Positions 54,713 to 64,000 of a DNA stretch of 64,000 bases are shown here, in pieces; within the stretch, counting starts at the first letter, position 1; each line of letters starts with the position of its first letter. A program made the translations under genes and the position numbers. Origin of the DNA: Terfezia claveryi (taxonomy: Eukaryota > Ascomycota > Pezizomycetes > Pezizales > Pezizaceae); NCBI GenBank assembly GCA_015179025.1, contig WHUX01000076.1, positions 62,001-126,000 of the forward strand, in the 5' to 3' direction. The notes under the pieces were generated by a model. It made no database searches. It saw nothing but the letters and a program-made list of their open reading frames with translations, and was not told the origin of the DNA.

Positions 54713-57700
54713 ATGGTCACTACCTCTCAAATCCCCGAGGAATCGAATGAACCCCCTGAGCCCCATCCCCATCAGGACTACTCTTCAGTTCCCGCTGCCG
54801 GAGGAGCGTTTGGTCTCACCACCGGTCTTCACAACGGAGACCCCGTAGGTATCTCAGCAGCTACCTGCGGCCCAGGAACACCAGCGCCTTCCGCCTTTTC
54901 TGACACGGAGGCTGTTCAGCACGTGCTGGACCCCTCGAATGGTCCAATTGCACCGAGTGAACCTATTGCATTTGACTACGCCACCGCCACCGACCAGTCC
55001 AAATTCTCGACCGACGGTACTACCACTGTAGTTTACTCCAGCGACCAAAGACCATCTTTCCAAGGTGTCGATGCTCACTGGTTCGTACCTCTTGAGATAG
55101 CTAGGTATCTCGGAGTAAAACTTGGGCATGGCTTGCCTTCTCAAGATGCTCAGGCAAGATTGGCACGGGATGGGCCTAACAAATTGGAAGGCGATGAAGG
55201 AGTTGGTGTGTGGAGGGTACTGGTAAGACAGATATCGAATAGTCTGACCTTGGTGAGTTGAAAGAAATTTCACATATTCAGAGGTTTGCTTTTTGCTTTA
55301 TTGTTTTTTACGGGATGTCCGAGCCTTGACGGCATATGCAACCCATTGCGAAGATCGTCCCCGGACGATTGAAAAAGGCCCGTCCATTCTTAAGTCAATC
55401 ATAGTCACGTAAGTCAGCATGTATAACCTATTTCATTTCTTCAAAATCTCTCAACATTAAAGTTTATACCACTTTTTTCATATCACTTCGGGGAACACTG
55501 ACAGCTGCATACCTTCTGGGATGCATGCACTACTCTCTCATATATTCTGTCCACCGATTCAACGGCAGAGCCATACGAGCTCGTCCCGATACGTGATCCA
55601 GGCTGCCGACATTTAGTTTGGTCATCGTAAATACTAGGATTTAGTCGGTCCTTTGTATGGATGTATGGCAAAGCGGAGGTCTACCCCCGAGTGTAGTCAT
55701 ACATCGATCTTGACATTGTATTGTCAAGACTGGTAAGAGAAGGAACTTGTTCAGTTGAAGCCTGTCTAGGCTTCCTTCAAAGTGCTGGTCTCATGCCAAC
55801 TTTTAGGAGAGAAAACACTAGAGAGGAAATTGAAAAGAAATCCATCTATGCAATGTTTTTTACATTTCTGTGCATTTTATCGTCTGCGTTCTATTTCCTT
55901 AGGGAAGACGTGAAACCCAAACCGTCATGTGGTGATTTTCTCTGACTGAAGACCCCGTGGAACGGTTATCTCCTGACTACAGGTCCTTGTAATTGCTATG
56001 ACACTCTCTTACGCTACCACCGACTTTATCGAAGGAAGTGTCATCTCTGCCGTCATTTTGCTCAACGTTGTGGTTGGCTTCATTCAAGACTACCGCGCCG
56101 AAAAAACTATGCAATCTTTGCACTCTCTATCAGCGCCACTCGCGAATGTCCTCCGTGATGGACAAATGGCTCGCGAAAAAGCGGAAGACCTCGTAGTCGG
56201 TGACATTGTGAAGGTCAGTGTGGGTGATATTGTCCCTGCTGATCTCCGTCTTTTTGACGGCATGAATCTGGAAATCGATGAAGCACTCCTTACTGGAGAG
56301 AGTATGCCTGCACTCAAGGAACCTTTTGTCACCTTGTCGTATGGAGTTGCAGTCGGTGTTGGGGATCGGACTAATATGGCCTTTTCCTCTTCAACTGTCA
56401 CCAAGGGTCGAGGGCTTGGCGTGGTTGTGAATACTGGAATGAAGACGGAGGTAGGGCAAATTGCGGCCTTACTTCGTAATGAAGGACCAATGGCAAAGGT
56501 ATCTAGATTCAGGAAATGGTATCAAAAATTCAAGAAGACAGGTAAAAGCATCCTTGGGTTAATTGGAACACCTCTTCAAGTCAAGCTGAGCAAATTTGCT
56601 CTCGTGTTGTTTGGGCTCGCCATTCTTCTTGCAATTATTGTCTTCTCCGCCAACAAGGTATGTAATATCCATGGTCCCTATGAAATTCATTTACTGATGC
56701 AATTAATAGTGGAAAATCAACAACGAGGTCCTCATCTACGGTATTTGTGTGGCAGTTGCTGTCATCCCCGAGTCTCTTATTGCGGTCCTTACAATCACCA
56801 TGGCGGTTGGTACCAAGACCATGGCTCGTGGTAATGTTATTGTTAGGAAGCTCCAAGCTCTTGAAGCGGTCGGTGGTGTTACCAATATCTGCTCCGACAA
56901 GACCGGAACTCTTACTCAGGGTAAGATGATCGCCAAGAAGGCATTCGTCCCAGGCTTGGGTCTGATCACCATTCACAATGCCACTCATCCATTTGATCCA
57001 ACCAGCGGTTCCGTTAGACACAAGAAGTTCACTGTTGGAAGCACTATTTGTGATGACCTTGGTGCCCTGGTTGATGGTGATCTCGTCGGAAAGTCACCTT
57101 GCTTGGAGAATTTCCTTAATGCCATTGCTCTTTGCAATTTGGCTACGGTTTCCAAGAGCGATAGATCATCCCACTCATCGGAAGAGTCTATTGACTCTTG
57201 CACATGGACTGCCACTGGAGAACCCACTGAGATATCACTGCAGGTTCTTGCTATGAGATTCTGTCACGGAAAGCAGGCCCTCCAAAGTTCTGGCAATTGG
57301 AATTTAGCGGCAGAGCATCCCTTTGATTCAAGCATAAAGAAGATGAGTGTTGTTTACGAACAAGTGGGACATATGAGGCACCATGTCTTTACCAAGGGTG
57401 CTGGAGAAGTGCTCGTCCCTACTTTGAACCTTAGCGAGGAGCAAAAGGACGGCATCATGAACCTCATTGAGCGCATGGCTGGGGAGGGTCTCCGAGTCCT
57501 TTGCGTGGGGCACAAGATACTTGACAACCCTGCTCTCGCCAAAAACCGCTCTGCTGTTGAAAATAGCCTCGACTTCGTTGGGCTTGTTGGGCTTTATGAT
57601 CCCCCACGAGTGGAGACCCGCGATGCCGTCCGCAAATGCCAGGTCGCCGGTGTGAAGGTGCACATGTTGACTGGTGACCACATCCGCACTGCTACTGCCA

Positions 57701-58971
57701 TTGCCCATGAGGTTGGAATTCTCACTCCGGCTATTCCCTCAGCACTTGCCTCCACCATCGTAATGACTGCCGGACAATTCGACGCTCTCACCGATGTTGA
57801 GATTGACGCTCTGCCTCAGTTACCCCTGGTCATTGCTCGTTGTTCCCCAACCACCAAGGTCCGCATGGTTGAGGCGCTCCATCGTCGTGGCGCCTTTTGT
57901 GTCATGACTGGTGACGGTGTCAACGACTCTCCTGCATTGAAGCGTGCCGATGTTGGTATTGCCATGGGAATGAACGGAAGTGATGTCGCAAAGGACGCTA
58001 GTGACCTTGTCCTCACTGACGACAATTTCGCATCCATTATCCGTGCTGTCGAGGAGGGCCGTCGATTATTTGACAATATCCAGAAATTCTTGATGCACCT
58101 ACTCATCTCGAATATCTCACAAGTGGTTCTTCTTCTTATTGGCCTTGCTTTCCGCGATGAACGTGGATTATCGGTATTTCCGTTGTCTCCGTTGGAAATT
58201 CTCTGGGTTAACATGATCACTTCATCATTTTTGGCTCTTGGATTAGGTCTCGAGGAGGCACAGTCGGATATTATGTTGCGACCCCCGCACGATCTCCGCG
58301 CAGGTGTCTTCACATGGGAGGTTATCATTGACAAGATGATCTATGGTGTTACCATGGGTGTCCTCTGTCTTGCCGCATTTCTCATTGTTGTGTACGGTGT
58401 CGGTAACGGCGCTCTCGGCTCGCAATGTAACGAGCGCTTCTGGGAGCCTTGCTATACCGTATATCGTGCCCGTGCTACCGTCTTTGCAGTCCTGTCCTTC
58501 CTACTCCTTCTCACCGCATGGGAAGTCAAGCATTTCTCCCGCTCGCTGTTCAACTTAGATCCCACCAAGCACAAGGGTCCGTTTGCTGTCTTCCATGCCG
58601 TCTGGTATAATCGCTTCCTCTTTTGGGCTGTCGTTGCCGGGTTCGTTATTACGTTTCCGGTAATCTATATCCCAGTGTTTAATACCGCTGTATTCCATCA
58701 CATGTCCATTACATGGGAATGGAGTATTGTTGGAGGATGCTGCTTGGTCTATCTAGCTGTCGTTGAGACTTGGAAGGCGATTAAGCGGAGGATGGAGTGG
58801 GGTAGTGGGAGAAACTGGGCGTTGACCGATGGGGAGGATGTGGAGAGTAGGATTTGGGATAGCTTTATGGCAGACTCAACGAGGGAGGGCACTTTGATTG
58901 GAACGAGTGCTGTGACTACTAGGACGAATACGCTGGTGGAAGAGGAAGGGGGGTTTATGGAAAAGAAGTAG
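54713..58971 (+). CDS. ENA: ENA-type (P-type IID) sodium/lithium/potassium efflux ATPase
   Basis: Exons 54713-55252, 55983-56657 and 56710-58971 encode 1,158 residues. The second intron (52 nt) has GTATGT and TAG. The first is 730 nt (GTGAGT, TCCTGAC, CAG), and splicing gives SNSLTLVLVIAMTLSYATTDFIEGS, the ENA continuity. Motifs: LLTGES near 283-287, VIPESLIAVLTITMAVGTK, phosphorylation site SDKTGTLTQGK with Asp near 468, MLTGDH, and MTGDGVNDSPALKRADVGIAMG near 804. The N-terminal 115 residues are long and polar. ENA pumps export Na+ or Li+ (sometimes K+) at the plasma membrane at high salt or pH. All catalytic motifs are intact. Confidence 0.93.
55253..55982 (+). other. Unusually long first intron of the ENA gene (730 nt)
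   Basis: All other introns I could place in confidently assigned genes are 52-94 nt. This one has normal ends (GTGAGT and CTGACTACAG) but ten times the length. It includes a 74-codon open stretch (55721-55945) with no recognised similarity, and another small minus-strand frame. It could hold an old insertion. Confidence 0.6.
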
Positions 58972-60883
58972 ACTCTGCTATTGTGTGGTGCCGCGCGGTG
59001 CGTAAGTGCGTCCGTGCATACGGCTACATAGTACTCCGTATGAGTCTGGATAAATAGGGTCAGCCGGAGGAAGGTATGAGCCTTTTTTATACTTTGTATT
59101 CTTGATGGGCTTTGCTTTTTCGGATCAAGCGGGTTGGTTGATTATTACCATGGATGTATGTGATTGGTTGGGAATATTGAGAATCATTGGCAGGGAGGGA
59201 GGCTGTGATTACTGGATGATTTTCTTGCTAGTTCATCATTTCAAAGCTGCGACTTCAATATTGCTATAACGTGACTTTAGTTTTCAAAAAATATTTTCCC
59301 GTCGTTGTACCTGTCGTAAATGACTGCAAACCTTGGATCTGAGATTCCAATTGACGTTTCATCCCTACAGCAATTTACGGCCCATGAGGGATGGTTGCCT
59401 GAAGGTGCGATGTGTTTTGTCTTATGTACGCAGGTAATAAAGAATTTCTGTAATCACGCAGGTTCAAAGATGTCAGATCGATCGAAGAGAGGAAGGGGAA
59501 TTGCGAATACAGCAAGCGGTAAAAGCCTATCAGTCAGATCTGAAGGATGATTATGGGACTATAGAGAAAGCTGCAGACGCACATGGTTGTGAGGGGGTCA
59601 ACGTTGGAAAGTAGAATATGTGGCACAACAGACTGAGGAAGCTCCGAGACGACAGAAGCTCTCAGGTTACATAGGTTTATTTCTCACTGGAGAGTTATCA
59701 CTCAACCCCGTCCTCTTTGTTGAGAAATCTGATATGTGTTGATAGGTTTCCGTATAAGCAGTCAACGGTTGAGTTAGGTATAGGTATATAATCATATTGG
59801 AAGCGCTCAAGTTCTATCCCTAGAACGACCGACTACCCCCACGCTATTTGCTATATGGGATATTAGCTACTTACTTATGTATTCTGGACAGATTGTAGCC
59901 GATTTATGCAGTCTGGTAAACTCCTAACAACACAGCTAAATAAAAGTTTTGTAAAGATAAGATAAAAAAATTAAAAAATAAAAAAAATAAAAATAAATAA
60001 AAATAAAAATAAAAATTTCGCGGCTCCTCCTCTCTTGATTTTTCTCACATGAGTCAAAGTCAACAGATTCCTCATTCCACAACGAAAGGTTGAATCCATA
60101 ACGTTCTGGGAAACTTTCGATGAATGCATTGAGACAATCACTTTAGGGAATACTCCCAGCCCCTCTCAGCATCCTTATCCCATCATCCCTCATCATTGGT
60201 CCTCATAGTTTGTGTTAGTTTTCTCTCGTTCCAACTAACACTCTCACCATAAGGGGCTTCTTTGGGTTCTAATTGTATACTCGCAATATCTGTATAGTTT
60301 AAGTATATGTTCATGTTCCATGAATGAGAAGCAACCTTACACAAACCCCCAATACTCTCGAGAAACGCTACAATACCAAAAAGCTTCCAGTGTTGTTGTG
60401 TTGAACGTTTTCTGTCTGTTTTGTCTTTTTGCTGTCATGATGCAATAGACATCACTAAATGTGTGACATATTGCTGCATCCTCTTTCCTGATAAATATGC
60501 AATGCACCACGCACCTGGATGCATTATTACCCTTATTACATTACATGTTCGATGGGTTCGATAGTCAACGCAGATGATGTCAAGGAGACTAGATGTCAAG
60601 CACAGCAGCTGCATTGCATTCTCGAGTCACACAAAGATTCCCCGCGAAAGTATCAGCCGTATTGCCTTCTTTTTTCCCGCGCATATAATAATATCCACAG
60701 AGCAAAGACGGATCTCATCGCAACTCTTTGGACCGTTTCGATTCGAACCCTGCGCTTGGGCCCAGGATATATAACCAAGCTCAGCCAAGATAACTCCTAT
60801 CTCCTCCATCACAGCCAGCCAGGCCAAACGGCAACCGCCCCCAAAACCCCAACGGAGAAAAAGAAACATAGATAAAGAAAAGA
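58972..60883. other. Intergenic between ENA and the proline-rich gene
   Basis: No gene supported. An A/T-rich (AAAAT)n-like tract occupies about 59955-60017. The right end should carry the promoter of the 60884 gene. Confidence 0.45.
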
Positions 60884-61978
60884 ATGAACCAGCTCAAAAG
60901 CCTCAAGGACCGCCTTCCAGGCCGGGACTCCTCGGGCAGCTCCTCCGGCGCTGGCACGAATACAATCACGGGGCTGGGCCTGCGGACAAAAGCTGTACGT
61001 TATCGATATTCCCTCTATTTACACCTCCCCTTCCCTCCCCCCTTCTTCTCATGGGTTGGAAGTCTAACTGATATAGTCCTCCTTCGTCTCCTCGAAAACA
61101 CCGTCCTTCCTCGGCGGCACCTCCTCCTCCTCCTCCCCTGGCACAGATCCCCCCCCGCGCGACCGCTCTCAGCGCTTCGAGACCGGAAGGAATTTGCTCC
61201 GCCGCCAAAACGGCAGCCAATGGTATACCGTGGGGGCACTCAACAATGGCAGGGGGAGGGGGAGGGCGAGGACAACCACACACAATCGCAATCCCCGCAA
61301 CCGGCATTGCCGCCACGGAGGCTGAGAAAAGAGACGGATATACCAGCAACGATAAAAAAACGCCCTCCCCCTCCACCCCCGCCAAAGCGGCTGAACTCGT
61401 ATACCGGAGGGGGCTCAGGATTAGGAAGCATAACGGATTCCCCCACTCTACCGCCAGCGGGGGCATCTACCAAGCCGCCGGCAGCAGCAGGAGGAGGAGG
61501 AGGAGGAGGAGGGACACCGCCACCACTCCCCCCAAGGCTTCCCCCTAGGCCACCGCCCCCGGGATCTGCAGCTATGCCGAGGAGGGGGACGATACCAATG
61601 GGTAGCAGTTATAGCACTACGGGTCTCCACACCACCGCTGTATTAGGGAGGCACGGGAGGGATGTATATCCAACAAGAGACGGACAAGTGGAAAATAAAA
61701 CACTACCACCACCTCCACCACCATCACAAACTCTCCGGCCCTCCCCACGGCCACCTCCCGCTGTCCCCCGCCCCAATACAAACTCCAGCACACTCCTCGG
61801 AGCCGCCAAAACCGTACACACCACCCTCACCACCCGCGACCCCACAAAACCCCCCATCACCCCCGCCGACCTCAAAACCGCGTATACCCTCGGCAGGGAG
61901 GCGGAGGCGCGGCACCCCGGACTGGGAGAGAGACTTATCCGCAGCGGGGTATGCAATCCCAAAGGCGGCGTGTTGTAG
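60884..61978 (+). CDS. Proline-rich protein, family not recognised, structure uncertain
   Basis: The start MNQLKSLKDRLPGRDSSGSSS is a plausible N-terminus. As an unspliced frame it gives 364 residues with PPPPPPPKRLN, poly-Gly and PPPLPPRLPPRPPPP runs, and a C-terminal block TPADLKTAYTLGREAEARHPGLGERLIRSGV. However, 60995-61076 is an 82-nt intron with GTACGT, TCTAACTGAT and TAG. Splicing it gives the more natural SSFVSSKTPSFLGGTSSSSSPG but shifts frame, and that frame stops near 61320. To return to the C-terminal frame another intron or a 1-nt difference is required. Poly-Pro runs suggest binding to SH3, WW or profilin-type partners (inference). Converges with the GNAT gene. Confidence 0.45.
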   Translation: MNQLKSLKDRLPGRDSSGSSSGAGTNTITGLGLRTKAVRYRYSLYLHLPFPPPFFSWVGSLTDIVLLRLLENTVLPRRHLLLLLPWHRSPPARPLSALRDRKEFAPPPKRQPMVYRGGTQQWQGEGEGEDNHTQSQSPQPALPPRRLRKETDIPATIKKRPPPPPPPKRLNSYTGGGSGLGSITDSPTLPPAGASTKPPAAAGGGGGGGGTPPPLPPRLPPRPPPPGSAAMPRRGTIPMGSSYSTTGLHTTAVLGRHGRDVYPTRDGQVENKTLPPPPPPSQTLRPSPRPPPAVPRPNTNSSTLLGAAKTVHTTLTTRDPTKPPITPADLKTAYTLGREAEARHPGLGERLIRSGVCNPKGGVL

Positions 61979-62422
61979 AGGAAGAAGTGGGAGGCCTGCT
62001 GAACATGGGAGGGGTTACATCCCCCCCCGTCCCTTTTTTTTTTTCCTTTTTTTTTTTTTTTTTTTTTGTTGTTGTATATCTTAGATACAGTAGATACTAT
62101 AGGTATACGGGGTAAGTTTATACTCTACCCATCTACTACCTACCACTACACAGGTAGCCCTAGAAATACATGTAATTATATATAAATATCAGAGAGAGAG
62201 TGCTGAAGGGGGGGGGGATAAATATATTTGTATAGAGATATATATGTACGTTGATATATAAACACTCCCCCCCGTGATTGCCCGCCTACGTATGTTAACC
62301 CGTTATGATGCGTGTACATCGACGTCTTTCTTCTTCCTCCCCCCCCCATATATTACACCTCCCCTCTCCTCCTCGCCTCCCCTCCCCTCCCCTCCCATCC
62401 CACACCCCATCCCACCAAGCAC
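61979..62422. other. Convergent intergenic region
   Basis: 3' ends of two convergent genes. It contains a T-rich run (62036-62066), a short G run (62208-62218), TA-rich stretches, and the C-rich start of the next gene's 3' side. No coding feature seen. Confidence 0.45.
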
Positions 62423-63752
62423 CTATCCCAGCCTCTTGACTCCCCACCTTGTTCCCTCCCTACCCACAACCTTCTCCTCCACAAACCCCATTTTCACAAA
62501 CCACCTCCAGGCAGTCTCATCCGCGCCCTCCACAGCGACATGAGCTCCCAAAGCCACCGCCAGGACTTTATCTTCCCAGACACTGAGCAGGGCTGCGCCC
62601 CACCCCTGGCGGGTCCATGGGGGCAACACGTTGATACGGAAATGCGCGGGGTACGCGTCGAGGATCTGGGGGCCGAGGTCCATTGCTGAGGAGGGGTCGA
62701 AGAGAGTATCTAGTAGCCACTGGTTTTTGCCGAGGGTGTGGAGGAGCTGGGGAGGGGGTGGGGGTGGGTAGTGGACGTCGAGGAGGGGGAGGTAGTCGGA
62801 TTGGTAGATCTTGATGAAGTCGTGTGTGTTTGCGGGGCCGAGGATATAGCCGACGGCTTTGCCGGGGGGGCGGGGGGGGGTGGTGGTAGTGCTGGTGAGG
62901 GGGTAGAGCGGGACTACGGGTGGGGAGGAGCCGCTGTGCGACCCGCTGCCGCAGTCGAGGATGAAGGCGGTGCTGGGGCTGAAGAGGAGGTAGGGCTTGC
63001 AGTAGATGGAGGAGATGAGGGATTTGTATGGCGTGTGGAGTAGGGGTTGTAGTGCGGGAGAGGCGGTTTGGTGGCACTAGATCATGTTTGGGGGGAGTTA
63101 GTTATGTGTGTATGTGTGTTTGTTTTTTCGGGGGGGGGAAGGGGGGGAAGGGGGAGGGGGTGAGACGCACGATCTCGAGACAGTCGTAAAAGTCGATAGT
63201 GGAGTCGTAGGGGCGTATAAAGGGGCCTGTGGGTGATGGTGGTGGAGGTGGCGGAGGAGGGGGCGTTGCTGCTTCAGGCGGGGTAGCTGGGTCCGGAACT
63301 CGTTGTTGTTGTATTGGCGGAGGCGACGGTGGGAGAGAGATTTCTGCTGCTACTGCTGCTGGGGATGAAGGCTTCGGCACCTCTGCATGCGCTGAAGCCA
63401 GAGCCGGGGGATCCGGAGGTATCTGCAGAATCCCGCTCTCGCACTCCCCCTCCCTCTTCTCCTCGTCCTCATCCACCCCATCCTCCACCGTCGGCGCAGG
63501 CCTCGCGTACACCTGCTTCGGCGACTCCGGCAGCCTCACCCTCTCCGGCACCAGCACCGGCTCCGGCTCATTTTCGACATATGGCTTTGGCGGCACGGGT
63601 CTGGGTGTCTTTGCGGGGGATATTACTGGTGCTTGTTCGCCTGGAGTAGTTGCAGTGGTTGAGGTTGAGGTTGAGGTTGAGGCTGGCGGTGCCTGGGGTT
63701 GGGGCTGGAGGGCGAGTGGGGGTGGGAGCAGCGGGGGACTTGAGGTTTCCAT
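62423..63752 (-). CDS. GNAT-fold acetyltransferase-like protein with Pro-rich N-terminus
   Basis: Exons 63752-63171 and 63076-62423 encode 411 residues. The intron 63170-63077 (94 nt) has GTGCGT, AACTAAC and TAG; splicing joins DSTIDFYDCLEI to CHQTASPALQPLL. Residues 1-180 are Pro/Glu/Ala-rich. From about 183 a folded domain reads FIRPYDSTIDFYDCLEICHQ, YCKPYLLFSP, KAVGYILGPANTHDF, and near the end YPAHFRINVLPPWTRQGWGAALL (acetyl-CoA loop, R/QxxGxG/A-like) and WRWFVKMGF. These are GNAT N-acetyltransferase strands and motif A, in a layout seen in fungal GNAT proteins. The substrate is unknown. A TATA-like box (GGTATATAAAGG, minus strand near 63881-63893) lies 130 nt upstream. Confidence 0.72.
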
Positions 63753-64000
63753 GATCGGGGGTTATCTACCGTGTGTCGTGTCGTGTCTTTGCTTGCTAGT
63801 AATTAGGTTGAGGGTTTTTACGAATTATTATCAATTCTCTTGCTGCTTCCAAGCCGATCCCCATGGATTCCAGCTCCTAACCCTTTATATACCACACAGG
63901 GGGGGGGTTTTTTGGGTGGAGGAGGGGGATAGGGAGGGGGGAAGTGGGTGGTGGTATATCAGCTCTTGTATTCTTTACGGTGACGTTTTTTCCCCCGGCT
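63753..64000 (-). promoter_or_regulatory. Promoter side of the GNAT-like gene
   Basis: No gene. A minus-strand GGTATATAAAGG sequence at about 63881-63893 is a likely TATA box for the gene starting at 63752. G runs occur near 63900. Confidence 0.4.

Noticed and set aside
55721..55945. 74-codon open frame inside the ENA intron as a separate gene
   Set aside because: Short, no family features, and inside an intron with clear splice ends. Noted only as part of the long-intron observation.
59955..60017. A/T-rich tract as a replication origin
   Set aside because: Simple AAAAT-type repeat only; nothing else supports an origin.
62568..63077. 169-codon Pro/His-rich minus-strand frame
   Set aside because: Alternate frame of the GNAT exon 2; the correct frame gives YCKPYLLF and the acetyl-CoA loop.

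Overview
The window looks like a filamentous ascomycete nuclear chromosome that is gene-poor and transposon-rich. A truffle-like Pezizomycete is my guess from overall character, not a demonstrated assignment. The evidence for a fungus is: many short introns (mostly 47-104 nt) with GTAAGT/GTATGT-type donors, CTAAC/CTGAC-like branch sites and TAG/CAG acceptors; fungus-typical families (rhodopsin-domain membrane protein, Fig1, ENA-type P-type ATPase, ELO elongase, DUF2235 hydrolase); and Copia, Gypsy, Tad1-like LINE and pogo elements. I saw no tRNA, rRNA or CRISPR.

Layout. 1-457: 5' end of a rhodopsin-domain gene running off the left edge (minus). 1.1-3.9 kb: a gag-only LTR retrotransposon whose 5' LTR carries a hAT-like non-autonomous DNA element with an exact 8-bp target duplication. 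6.8-8.8 kb: four-exon DUF2235 alpha/beta-hydrolase gene. 10.9-14.6 kb: LINE and old Copia debris, the Copia split by a pogo-like element. 14.7-19.45 kb: a very young Copia element (LTRs differ at 1 of 282 sites, 5-bp target duplication) whose pol is nevertheless broken by stops that mostly look like C-to-T or G-to-A changes. 22.3-33.8 kb: one giant gene for a roughly 3,400-3,490-residue low-complexity protein rich in Lys, Glu, Ala and Pro. 34.5-45.5 kb: a graveyard of Tc1, Harbinger, Gypsy and LINE fragments, almost all on the minus strand, including chimeric junctions. 47.1-48.4 kb: ELO fatty-acid elongase (minus). 51.0-52.4 kb: Fig1-family membrane protein (minus). 54.7-59.0 kb: ENA-type sodium/lithium ATPase with an unusually long first intron. 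60.9-63.8 kb: two convergent proline-rich genes, one of them a GNAT acetyltransferase-like protein.

The cellular genes do not form an evident pathway cluster. Most concern membranes (elongase, Fig1, ENA, rhodopsin-like protein). The clearest biology is in the transposons: a gag-only LTR element, Copia-type primer sites matching the internal anticodon region of initiator Met tRNA, nested insertions with readable target duplications, and recombinant retroelement pieces. All exon borders were read by eye from splice consensus and protein-family continuity. No searches or RNA data were available.
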